Assembly: GCF_000143415.4 (NCBI RefSeq)
Contig: NW_003314268.1
Span: forward strand, 2,043,739-2,107,738
From: Selaginella moellendorffii
Taxonomy: Eukaryota > Streptophyta > Lycopodiopsida > Selaginellales > Selaginellaceae
Reading direction: 5' to 3'
Length of the DNA: 64,000 nt
In this document: positions 1 through 11,300 of the stretch, in pieces
Numbering within the stretch: the stretch's first letter is position 1
Layout: each line of letters begins with the position of its first letter
Translations under genes and position numbers: made by a program
The notes under the pieces: model-generated
Databases searched by the model: none
The model's input: only the letters and a program-made list of their open reading frames with translations
What the model was told of the DNA's origin: nothing

Positions 1-761
1 GCTGCTGCTGATGGACATCGCTCGGCGACGGCTGGTGGCTGGATTGCATCATCCCTTGCGCGCGATCGCCTCTCCCAAATCCCTTGCAACCCTAATGGAA
101 TGGCATTCCCCCTCTCGCCAAGCTACAGTAGCGGGGGAAAGTGTATCTATCAGGTGAAGTGAAAAGAAATTAAAAGCAGATGGGGCCTGGCCGAGCAACA
201 CCAGCGCACGGGGCAGGCCGTACGGGGGAGGGGTGGTACTGGTACCAGTTGGGCAGGCAGGCAACACTTGTATCTCACTACTGGTGTGTATGGCGCCATT
301 GCATTTACCCCATTTACCACCAGCACCACCAGTGTCCAGGGTCTAGCTAGGTACTCCCCCATTTCGTACTACCTCTGGGCATATTCCGCACCTTTCGGGA
401 ATAATTATGCTAAAAGTCCAAGCTGAGCACCTTTTAGCATTGACCGCCGTTAGGGCATCCGCGGACGGCGGCATGACGGAGCTTGACGGCGCCGGCAGGG
501 ATCTGGGCCGTTGCAGTGCCGATCGGACGGGCGCTGCCCGCATGCTCTCTCTGCTCTTGTTGTTATTGTGTTTGTCGCTCGCCCACGGAAGAGGCGGAGA
601 GGCGAGAGGAGGAAGAAAAGAGAGGCGCGACATGGCCGCCGTGTGGAGAATTGGTTCCACATTTCTTGGGTGGTTCTTCCTTAGATAGATAGGCACTACT
701 AGAGCTAGGCCGTGGCCGCGCGAGCTAGCTAGCAAGGCAAAGGGGGAAACTGGACAGAGAT
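1..761. other. 5' flank and leader of the Pumilio gene
   Basis: No convincing coding region is seen here. Open frames on both strands lack recognisable domains and overlap each other. The stretch probably holds the promoter and leader of the Pumilio gene that starts at 762. GC-rich and homopurine patches occur near 560-630. No clear TATA box or RNA gene was recognised. Confidence 0.5.
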
Positions 762-3700
762 ATGGCGACGGAGAGCCCTGTCAGGGTGCTGGCAGGGGGG
801 CTGGGCGGGGACGGCGGCGGCATTAGGGCTCCATCCTCGAGTAGCAGCCGCGAGTGCGAGGAGCTCAATCTGCTGCTCCGGGAGCGATCGTCGGCGTCGC
901 GGCTGGGGAATGCGCGGGGCGAGGTCCAGCTCCACCGCAGCGAGAGCGCCCCGCCCACCGTGGAGGGATCGCTGGGCGGCCTGCTGAGCCAATTGGGCCG
1001 GCTGGAGCTCCACGCTCACGCCCAGGATGGCGATCAGCTGCTGGATGTGGTGGAGGCGGAGCAGGAGCTCAGGTCAGACCCTGCTTATCTTGCTTACTAT
1101 CACTCGCATGTCAATCTGAATCCCCGTCTCCCACCGCCAGTAAAGTCGTGGGAGAATTGGCGCCTCGCCCAGCGCCTCAACCTTCGAAGCAAGCTTGTGT
1201 TTGACGACTCGAGCAGCTCCTCGCTCTTCTCCGCCAATCCGCACCCGCTGCATTCTTCGCTCCCCACGCACAGGGAAGACGACGATCTGCTGGACGAGGG
1301 AGAGGTCTCCTCGTCCTCCTTGGGACAGCAACACCACCATGTCATCCGCCACCTCCCCGCCACCACCACCACCGCCGCCGCCACCTTCACCGATGCCGAT
1401 GGACTCCCGGGCTTTGACATGGGACTTGGACGGCCCAAGAGCCTCGTCGATCTCATCCAGGTATTTGGGGGCCATCTTCTAGTTTGCAAAGCTGACGGAC
1501 TTGCTGATCACGCAGGAGGACTTCCCGAGGACGCCCTCTCCTGTTTACAACTTGTCCCGGCCCTCGAGCCGGGCAGCAAACGATGACGCGGGGGATGCCT
1601 CCCTGGACCTGCAACTCTTGCGTGAGCTTGGCTCTGGCATCGGCTCCCGCTCCGCCACCCCAATGCAGGTGCCCGTTCACGACGTTTATGCTTCTCCCTC
1701 CACCACCACCCTCAACCGGACACCTCCACCGGATGCAAGCGTGACAGTGGGAGAGGCAGCCGAGTCTAGTACCTCGTCGGAGCTTGCAGCTGCTCTTGCG
1801 GGATGCGTAACCATGAAATCCGACAACGCGGACGTTGTCGAGGAGGAGCAGCATCTGGAATTTCCCGAGCAGCAATTACGTGTGAAACAGCAGCACCAGC
1901 AGCCGCAAGCGCAGCATCATGGATCGCAGGCATATTCGCAGCAACAGCACCACCAAGCATACGGCAACGTCAAGTTTGGTGCCATTCCTCCTGGTGCCAA
2001 TCAGCAGCAACAGCCAGGAGGAGGAGCTGCTGCAACGTCCAACATGTATGCGGCGGCCGCCGCTGCCGCCGCCATGTCCTACATCGCCGCGGGGAATCCA
2101 TACTATCACAACCTTCACTCGGCATCAGTCTATGCACCATACTACGGCCTCGGTGGCTACCCGCTCAATGGTGCTATGTTGCCACCTCCATTGCTACCGG
2201 GATATCCCGCCCCTCCGGTGGCGTTTGAGTCCGCAGTGGCCGCCGCCCGAGGAGGTGTCCCCGACTTACACCAGTTTTACAAGCTTGCAGCGGCGGGACA
2301 GGCTCCCTCATCGACCACTGCGCTTCACGACGCTCTCTATCTACAATACCTCCGTGCGTCCGAGGACGCTCGCGCCGCAGCGGCACTGTCAGCGGACATG
2401 CGGAGCTATGCTGCTCACTCGGACGCACTCGTGGACCAGCTGAGCGGGCTGGGTGGTTTATCCAAGCCTCAGTTCTCGAGGACCATGTCCATCCCGAACA
2501 AGAGTGTTCCGCCGGCCACTTCTTTTTACGGCAGTCCTCCTGGGCTGGGATTCGGCGTGCCATTTCCCAACTCTCCATTGGCAAGTCCTGGACTTCCCAG
2601 CTCGCCGGTTGGCGCAACTTCTCGGATCGTCAACGATCGAAACTTGCGCTTGTCTCCGAGCACCGGAAGAGCTGCTGCCGCTTATACTGCTGCGGGGTGG
2701 CCATCGGCGGGAGGCAGCGATCCTGCTGACGAGTCACGTGGGTCTTTCCTGCTCGAGGAGTTCAAAAACAGCAAAAACAGAAGATTTGAGCTCTCTGACA
2801 TTGCTGGTCACGTGGTGGAGTTCAGGTACAAGCTGGTCTTTAGCTTCTTTACATTTGGAAAATGTGTGTCCATTGCAGTGCTGACCAGCATGGAAGCCGC
2901 TTTATCCAGCAGAAGCTAGAGACTGCCACCGCCGAGGACAAAGCTATGGTTTTTCAGGAGGTCTTCCCCCAAGCCGTGGCGCTAATGACGGATGTCTTTG
3001 GAAACTACGTTATTCAGAAGGTATTTGAAGACTTGGCACGCATTTTGTTTGTACGTCGTGTCGTAACTTCGTAGAGCCTGGCAGTTTTTTGAGCATGGAA
3101 CGGCACAGCAAAGAAAGGAGCTTGCCCAGCAGTTACCCAGCCGTGTACTGACGTTGAGCTTGCAAATGTACGGCTGCCGTGTCATTCAGAAGGTATCTTT
3201 CATTTTTTTTTGTCTAAGACGCTGAAGAAACTCGCAGGCACTCGAAGTTGTGGACGTGGATCAGCAAACACAACTGGTTTCCGAGCTGGATGGTCACGTG
3301 ATGCGGTGCGTCCGTGATCAAAATGGAAACCACGTCATTCAAAAGTGTATAGAATGTGTTCCTCCCGATCGCATCCAATTTATAATCTGTGCGTTTTATG
3401 GTCAAGTATTGGCTCTCTCAACACATCCGTATGGATGCCGGGTTATACAGGTGAGGCATGTTTTGAGTCGTTTCAAGTTACTTGAGACGGTTGTTTTGTT
3501 TTTTTTTTTGGTTTTTGTTTTACGTTTTCTTCCCAGAGAGTTCTTGAGCATTGTACAGACGAACAGAAACAGCAAGGAATAATGCAAGAGATACTGCGAT
3601 CAACTTGCAGTCTTGCTCAGGACCAGTATGGGAACTATGTTGTGCAGGTTGGTTCTGTTTCTTTTCTTTTCTTCCTTTTTAATTTCCTTTCTTTCTCTGG

Positions 3701-4259
3701 GGTGCTGTAAGCTAAGTCTTTCTTTGTGTCTCTTTAGCATGTGTTGGAGCATGGAACCCAGCCGGAGAGAAGCGAAATCATCACTAAGCTAGCAGGACAA
3801 ATTGTACAAATGAGCCAGCATAAATTTGCATCAAATGTCATCGAGAAGTGTCTTCAGTTTGGGGGCCCGGCAGAAAGACAAATTCTGATCAACGAGATGC
3901 TGGGATCAACGGACGAGAACGAGGCCTTGCAGGTAGGAAAGAAAGATTTGTGACTCCATTCATATACATCCTTTTTTCAGGCTATGATGAAGGACCAATT
4001 TGCCAACTACGTGGTGCAGAAAGTACTGGAGATTTGTGACGACCGCCAGAGGGAAATTCTTTTGACTCGTATCAAAGTTCATTTACACGCGCTTAAGAAG
4101 TATACGTATGGGAAGCACATTGTGGCGAGAGTAGAGAAGCTCGTGGCCGCGGGAGGTACGTCCGTCTAGCATTTCTCGTTGTTGGTCGATCAATTCCTGA
4201 TTCATATCACTGCAGAGAGGCGGAGTGCCGCAGCCGCTCATATGTCGCCCCCTATGTAA
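762..4259 (+). CDS. PUM: Pumilio (PUF) RNA-binding protein, 8 repeats
   Basis: Cytoplasmic post-transcriptional repressor that binds 3'UTR elements of mRNAs. Nine exons: 762-1460, 1516-2825, 2879-3020, 3085-3192, 3238-3450, 3537-3647, 3738-3932, 3981-4155 and 4216-4259. They join in frame to 998 residues. The N-terminal two thirds is low complexity (Gln-, Ala-, His- and Ser-rich), as in plant PUM1-6 proteins. The C-terminal third carries eight PUF repeats. Their RNA-contact triads read, from repeat 1 to 8: SR..Q, NY..Q, CR..Q, NH..Q, CR..Q, NY..Q, SN..E, NY..Q. By the established PUF code this predicts the classical UGUAUAUA-type target. The start is the first ATG of the long frame, with a short purine-rich leader. 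Introns are 45-90 bp with GT-AG ends. The protein ends shortly after repeat 8, as usual. Gene family is certain; the exact paralogue is not. Confidence 0.95.
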
Positions 4260-4488
4260 ACGGCTGCAGCCACAACTAAGCACAAGTAAGTATAAGGTGT
4301 AAATTTGCAAAGAAGAGACTGGTAAATATTTAGTATTTCCAAGTGTACAAAGCTTTTTAAAATCCAAGCAGGGTTGGATTTTGTTTGACAAGCATAAAAT
4401 CATCTATTATATGATTCCTGCAATCTGTATCTCGATGTCGTCCTTTTTACATGATGAAGAGATCAACTTGGGAGAACGTAACTGGATT

Positions 4489-7054
4489 CTATCTCGCACC
4501 CGAGAGCTCAATCGCTTCCAAGTTGGAGGAATCTCCCTGAATCATCATCCACTCGTCCAGCTGCTTGTGGCCAACATCCACCTCTTCTCTTCTCAGCACC
4601 TGAACCTTTTGCCACTCTTCCCACCTCTCGGCGAGGCCGTCCCCTTCCAGCATCGACACGACCTCCACCATCTTTGGACGGTCGCTGGGAGACGCTTGGG
4701 TGCAGAGCAGAGCAATCTGGGTGAGTTTCTCAACTTCGTTTGGCTGGTACGAGTGCCTCAGCTTGGGATCCACGAGCTCACTCAGTCTACCTTCCTGCTG
4801 GAATCTCTTCACCTGCAAGCACCAAAGCGAAAGTTTGGTCCGAGGCCAAGCACCATAAATCTTACCCAGTCGAGAAGCATCACGTCGTCATCGTCAAACA
4901 GCCTGGCTAGATCGAAAGCCCGCTTCCCCGTTATAAGCTCCAGCATCAAAACTCCATATCCAAACACGTCCGTCTTCTCCGACGACTTGCCTGTGGACAG
5001 ATACTCCGGAGCAATGTGGCCGGGAGTCCCTCGGACGTTGGTGGTGATGTGTGTGTTCTTGGTGTCAATGAGCTTTGCAAGACCGAAATCGCCCACCACC
5101 GCCTGGAAATCTTTGTCCAGTAGAACGTTCGCAGCTTTCACGTCACGGTGAATGATCCGGGGGCTACAGTGTACGTGAAGGTAACGGAGACCGTGAGCAG
5201 CACCCAGAGCGATTTGCTTCCTCGTTTCCCAATCCAACGTTTTGCTCCCCGTGGTGTCATCTGTGGACGCAAAGGTTAGCTTCTTCACAGATGGTTGATT
5301 TTCAGCTTACGCAAGCGGGAAGCAACGCTCCCGTTGGGCATAAACGGGTAGACTAAGATCCGCTCCGAAGGAGTGATGCAAAATCCGTCAAGGCGAAGCA
5401 GGTTGCGGTGGACTGCCAAGCCGATGATCTCAACTTCAGTCTGAAATGCCTGTTCTCCTCCAGCTGAAATATTCTGGTCTGTTCTTAGGCGCTTAACGGC
5501 AACGAGTTTGCCGTTTTCCAAACTGCCTTTGTACACTTTCCCAAATCCTCCCTGTCCCAGGACGTTCTTGTCGCTGAAATTGTCTGTTGCAATTTGGAGT
5601 TCCCTGAGAGTAAACTTCCTAAGTTGTCCAAAGGTGGCATGAGGATCATTTTCCGCTGCACAAAAGATAGCCGCGCATCAGATAGCTTACAAAAAAGCAA
5701 ACAGACGCACCAGCAACGTCAAAAAACACCTCTTTTGGCCCACGGTGCTTTCTCCACACAATGACAGCCAGTAAGGGACAGAGCAGTAAAAACAGAGCCC
5801 CCGCAGCAATGCCACCAATGATAGCTCCAATGTTAAGCCCTGCAGCGCGTCCAGGGATTGAAATAGGCAGAAGTTATCCCAAGAACAGACTTGCTTACCA
5901 CGTCTTCTAGAGCTCGGAAGAATCGACTCCGGGCAAGGCGTTCCTACCTTAGTACCACAGAGATCTGGATTCCCTAGCAAGCTGTTGAAAGACATTAGCC
6001 GTCATGGAATGACTTCAGAAACGGCATACATCAAACAGGCAAGCATTGTTTGCTCACTTGAACTCACTGATCGTCCCTTTGGGTGGGAGTGGTCCACTCA
6101 AGTTGTTATACGAGACGTCTCTGCATGAATTCGAATGATCAGGATAACGAACACGAGAAAATGACATACAGAAACTGCAAGCTGGATATGAGAGTGAGCG
6201 TAGAAGGGATGCTTCCGGTCAGGCTGTTGTTGTTTAGAAGCCTGCAAAGCCAAGTTGCTGTGATTAACAGGAAAAAGAAGAAGAAGAAGAAGAAGAAAGT
6301 TCCCAAGGCTTACAAGGTTCTTAAGCTCGTAAGATTGGTGAGCGTTGACGGAATGCTTCCAGTGAAGTTGTTCGCAGACAAGTCAAGATTCAGTAAACCT
6401 TGCAGTGTTCCCAGTTGTGGCGGAAGAGAACCCGAGATCAAATTCCCTTTCATCCTTCTGAGGAAAAGAGAGCCATTAAAAACAAAACCATATGATCCAA
6501 GAGCCAAGTACAGGTTTTGCAGATTGGGCAAATCCGCAAGTGCTGGCGAGAGAGTCCCCGAGAGGCCTTGCTTCTCCAACATTCTGGACAGGCAAGAAAA
6601 AAAGATTATCATCAAAGTCAAAGACACGAGCTAGCACCCACACATAGAAAGAAAAAAAGAGTTAAAAAGAGGCACACACACACACACGACAATGTTCTAT
6701 TCTACCAAGAAACCAAGGAAAGAGAGAATGTCTCCAGCGAGCGACGAGCAACCAATGCAAATCTCATACACTGTGATGACACGCTGCTGGCTGTCGCAGT
6801 CGACATAGAGCCAGCTGCAAGGATTGACGAGGTTTGCATCCCAAGATCTCAACGCATTCTTGGGATCCCACAGCTTGCTCTTGAGCTCCGCGAGCGCATT
6901 TCCTGACAAAACGTTTAGCCTGATTGCTCCCCAAGGAAGAGAAATCGCGGGGCCAGGCAAGCGTACCTTCGGCATTGGAGGCCAGAGCTTGGTGGATCCA
7001 GAGGAGAGGCAGCGGCAGCAGCAGTGGCAGTAGATGCTCCAATCCAAAGCGCAT
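4489..7054 (-). CDS. SERK: SERK-type LRR receptor kinase (copy 1)
   Basis: Plasma-membrane co-receptor kinase of the LRR-RLK II (SERK/BAK1) family, which partners with ligand-binding LRR receptors. Eleven exons, read from high to low coordinates: 7054-6967, 6902-6770, 6583-6512, 6457-6314, 6241-6170, 6120-6058, 5981-5899, 5839-5711, 5655-5311, 5260-4866, 4812-4489. They sum to 615 residues in frame. Exons of 72, 144 and 72 nt encode single or paired LRRs, the diagnostic SERK layout. A signal peptide precedes an N-cap with NPCSW. A short Ser/Pro hinge, a transmembrane helix, then an RD kinase follow: [11 protein letters not shown] loop, [18 protein letters not shown]. The tail ends SGAR, against SGPR in typical SERKs. 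The N-cap is divergent (SWLYVDCD instead of TWFHVTC) and the Ser-Pro-Pro region is reduced, so this copy may have shifted function. A (CA)n and an AAG tract lie in introns. The ATG at 7054 is chosen; the codon at 7084 is TTG. Confidence 0.93.
6275..6297. repeat. AAG microsatellite in SERK intron
   Basis: A run of AAG triplets lies between LRR exons 6457-6314 and 6241-6170 of SERK copy 1. Read on the minus strand it is a CTT tract and so part of the intron pyrimidine-rich region. Confidence 0.8.
6673..6688. repeat. (CA)n microsatellite in SERK intron 2
   Basis: A short CA dinucleotide run in the largest intron (6584-6769) of SERK copy 1. Apart from it that intron shows no feature. Confidence 0.8.
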
Positions 7055-7148
7055 GGCGCACAGAAGCCCCGCTACGAGCAACAAAATAAAACCATGTTAC
7101 GTCTAATTTTATCTTTAGGGCACGCGGGTCGTCAAGTGCTAGAGCGCC
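7055..7148. promoter_or_regulatory. 94-bp divergent promoter, SERK / canopy gene
   Basis: Only 94 bp separate the start codons of the SERK gene (minus, 7054) and the canopy-like gene (plus, 7149). The interval must hold both 5' leaders and core promoters unless these lie inside the neighbour. No clear TATA box is seen; the middle is A/T-rich (near 7080-7120). Confidence 0.55.
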
Positions 7149-8158
7149 ATGGCGGCGGCGATCTATCGCCTTCTTCCTCTAGTCGGGATCCTGCTCGTTC
7201 TTCCAATGCTGATCGAAGCTATCCATCACAAATGCGCCGCTTGCAAAGCCGTCGCGGTAAGATTGTACCAGATCTACGCGTGGTTTTGCGTGATTGATGC
7301 TCTCTTTCCCGCAGGTGGAGCTGGAGCTGGCTCTTGCAAACGTTAGTGAGTAAAAGTTTTCCGTATGATCTTGCGATTGCTGACAGAACTGGCTCGATCT
7401 CCAGGAAAGGCCGAGGAACGACATCGACTTGCGACACAGACTGGATTCGAAGGGGCAGCGACAGGGACGAGTAATCCAATACAAGTAAGAGTGTTATGAA
7501 ACGAAGCATTGCTTGCTCTGTCTCGGCCTTGTATGTGATGATATCTGGATGAATTCTCTCAGACTTAGCGAGCTTAGAGTGTTGGAGCTCCTGGAAGGCG
7601 TTTGCTCTAGAGTGAAAGACTACACCCTTGACAAGGTGTGCTTAGCTTACACAAGAGCTTGATTCGTCTTTGGGCTGAATTTTCGATGCAATGCAGGCGA
7701 CTGGCGAGTGGATCAAACTTAGCAACAGTGGCAACAGGAACGAGGATGGTATGCGTTAAGTTCTGCTTGAGAAAGTGATGCTCACTCTGTTCATTCTCTA
7801 GAAAAGCGAGAAGCTGAAGTACACTCCAAGGAGATTGCGGTTTATTGTGGCAGGTAAGGTCCATACATATCGTGACTACGTCGCTCTCAGGACTAAAGAA
7901 GGTCGTTCGTGTGAAAAAACAGGCTGCTTGAAAAGCATGAAGACGAGGTTTGGAGCTACGCTTTCCTGCTCATCCACACTTGCACTTTTCTTTCGTTTTG
8001 CAGCTAGCCTCGACGATAAGGAGTGGCGAAATGGTGGCGGGTTCTGTTAACACAGTTTTGTGCAACAACATCTCCAGAGATTGCAAGTAAGCTAACCAGT
8101 TTCCGTGTTTGTTTCTTATACTTTTTGCTACTGCAGCACGGAACGAGAAGAGCTCTAA
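7149..8158 (+). CDS. Canopy/MSAP-like saposin-fold ER protein (DUF3456)
   Basis: Small secretory-pathway protein of the canopy (CNPY)/MIR-interacting saposin-like family, ER proteins that help folding or traffic of receptors. Nine short exons (7149-7256, 7315-7341, 7405-7484, 7563-7635, 7697-7748, 7802-7853, 7923-7947, 8004-8086, 8137-8158) give 173 residues in frame. An N-terminal hydrophobic signal (residues 1-24) is followed by a CAAC pair and four more cysteines (GVC, VYC, VLC, RDC), the six-Cys saposin pattern. The conserved block DLRHRLDSKGQRQG and the ELRVLELLEGVC helix identify the family. The last residues are TEREEL; the final REEL resembles an H/KDEL retrieval signal. It is head-to-head with a SERK gene, but functional linkage would be speculation. 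Confidence 0.85.
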
Positions 8159-8344
8159 CATCTTCATAAAAGAATTGCAACATTGTAGACAATTGCTGAC
8201 TGCTGAGAATAACAGAAGGAAAAACCGATGCTTACACTAGTTTACAATAAGAGTGTCTTCTTGGTGCAGGCTGCTGCAGCAATCAGCTTCTCCAGAAAGT
8301 GCAAGCACTAAAAAAAAACGGGGCCCGTTGCCGAAGTCGTTCGT

Positions 8345-11300
8345 TCATGATGAAGGCAGCAAAGGGACCAGGCGAAGCTTGAAAAGCTCTCCCAGCGCTT
8401 TTCTCACATCCATCTAAAGGATAGTGTCATGAGTAAGGTACACTGCCACTTAAAAATAAGACTTACTTGATTACTGCAGATAAGCTTTGTGAAGTATGGG
8501 TAGAACTCCGAGAGATGTCTCTTGAACATTTCGCCTTCCATCTCGGACAACGAGTTGAGCACCTGTAAGGTTTGGACGAAACGTTTAGTATGCGACTAGC
8601 GTTGCGATCCTGCGAACCTTGACGACCACTGAAGAGCGCAAGCTGAGAGAGTAGTGAGCCTCAGCTTGGATAGGCTCCCCGGGAGCCGGGATCAAAGCCA
8701 CCGCTTCTTTCAGTATATGGGAATAAAAGGTTACGAGACGCCGCTCTGCCTCCTCTTTAAGATTTCCATCCGCTGGAGACAACACGGCTTGGTTGAGCAG
8801 CGTCAGGTATATCCGTGTTCCTTCAACTTCCTGTCGGAGAAGCGTTGGAGGCGGCCTGTAATCAACCCAAGTTTCCACGTCAAGCCTTTCATGATAAGAT
8901 GAAGGCTTACATTTCGCCAGAAAACTGCTGGATACGAATGCGAAGGTTAGCATCTGAGTTGTAAGTCGCCGCAAAGTCCACCACTGACAACAATGTATCC
9001 ATAATCTGGATTTTGTTCGACGTGCTTAGCAGACTCCAGTGCTTTGCCTGTGTTAGATAGATACTTGGTTTACACGGGGCCAAAAACTCCCAAGATGAAG
9101 CTTACCTGCATGCTTTCAAGAGCTCTCAGCAATAGCAACTGCGTCAAGCACTTGCTTCTAACGATCGGAAGCTGTAGCGCCGCGTCCTCGATACTAGCGA
9201 GACTAGTTTCCTCCGCGTCACTCGACTGCAACGAGAAAGTAGAGTCACACCACAAACGGGATAACCACATACCTGGACACGAGGAGGACTTGGACTATCA
9301 GTCGATCGGGATCTGCCTTTGAAAGTTAAGTTCTTCTTCAAAAATGCGTCCACCATATTGCCAACCAGTCTTCGGCCTAACGTATGGCCCCCGAAGAGGC
9401 CTCCTTTTCCTTCCTCAGAAGCTGGCGGCGTAGGAGTAAATCCTGCAATAATACCGCAGATTAGTTCAGCACGAGCATTGTACGCAGGTTCCACCTTCCG
9501 CCTCTGCATGAGACGGTGTTTCATGAGGATCACCGTCAGCTCTGCTATCGAAACTCGACCTTCCACTTTGTTTCACTGGCTCACCATTGCTATCACCAGA
9601 GACCTGACCACTCTGGTGGCTGTCCTGGCTTTCTACGTCCCACTCAGCTGGAGCTCCCAGGGGCAAGTTGTCTGTCCTCTGACCTGTCAAACTCCCCGAC
9701 CTTCGAACATCAAATCCAAGACCGTCTGGACTCAGGAGCTCCACCGGCTGAGTAGTATAGCACGCGTCTCTACACAAACCGACATATAAACCGATGGTAT
9801 ATGGAACAGCTGACCTACCTTAAACTGTCTAGAAGAGTTGCCCAGTCTTTTTCAGCGAATTGATGACCTCCAATCTCCGTGAGACGGACTAGAGCACCAA
9901 CAGCAATGCCGGCAAGGGCTTGATCTGGCCGTGTGACGCAATCCAGAAGCAATGCCAACAACGACGGCAAAAGAAACGAGACTTCCTGCAAGACCAGCAG
10001 TCAATATAATTCTCTCGAGCGGATAGAAGCCTATAGCTATACCTTGTAGAAGCTACTGAATAGATCGCAAAGGAGCTGGAGAGAATGGATGCATGTCTCT
10101 CGAAGCCACTGCTCTGCTGATGCCTGCCGGTCGCCGTCTTTTCCAGCATGACGCACATAATCAAATATTGGAAACAGCACACGGTGAAATACGCTGTCCC
10201 AGAACGACGTTGAAAACTGATGTCCACGTTCCTTTAAAAGATCGAACAGGACTTCTAAAGCGCAGTTTCTGACTTCAATCCGTGGGTCGGAAGTGAGGTC
10301 GGAAAGCCCAGCGAGCATGGGAAACCAATAGTATTCAGAGACGTCCACATCGGCTCCCTTGCCAACTGTTTCAACAGCCTTCGAATTGATTCCTGGTAGC
10401 CGTCCCTGTAGATCAAGCACATTAGTTACAACATCCAGGAAGGTCAGAAAGTTTACCTCGGCAAGGCGATCTTCGCATATACGTAAAAGTGCTATTGCTT
10501 TCAAGCTTATTCGAGAGCTAGTTTTGTTGTTCGCAAAAGCCATAAGACAGTTGACGCAATCCATGAAGCAGTCTCCTGCGACTTGATCAAAATTCTCAAG
10601 CACAACTGCGGAAAAAACCGGCTAGAGGTGGTGAGAAAATGTGAAGAACCCGCCTACCTTGCTCGACATTCTCAAATGCTAAATCAGCGATTGCTTCCGT
10701 ATCGTCATATGCAGCTGTTGTGAATACCATAAACACGCTTTTCCAGCCGGACTTTATGCTTCCAACTTTAGATTTGATTATCTGGAAGAGCATAGAGCTA
10801 GATGTAAACCGATCTCCAGTGAGAAAGAAACATTACCTGCACAATGCAGTCCACAATAAGACCCCGCACCACGGTACTTTTGTTAGTGCGCATAAGAACG
10901 ACAAATGGCTTCAATATGTCGTTCTGAAAGGAAAAGTTGGCCAGCTCTTTCCGTTCAAAGTACTTCATTCCCAACTGACGTAGTGAATCAATCGCATACA
11001 TGGCGATTTTTTCATCGTGGTGACTGCCAGCAGCTACAAAATGCTGTGATAATACGGACCATATTTTGGCCCAAACCTGAGAGACGGTCATGAGCTTCTG
11101 ATAAAGATAAAAGTTCAACTTACCATTCTGATACGGGCCATATTGTAGTAGCTGATTTCCACAAGCTTTTGAAGGCTGTAAACCCGGGGAGGTACCTGCT
11201 TCATTTCTTCGACGGAAACTCCGCATAAGGCTGTGAAAAATTCCACAACCACATCGCTGGGGAGCTTCACGCTGTTAACGAAGACCTGCTCAGTCGGTTT

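Noticed and set aside
343-735. 130-residue minus-strand frame upstream of the Pumilio gene
   Set aside because: No domain, biased composition, overlaps frames on the other strand in the presumed promoter.
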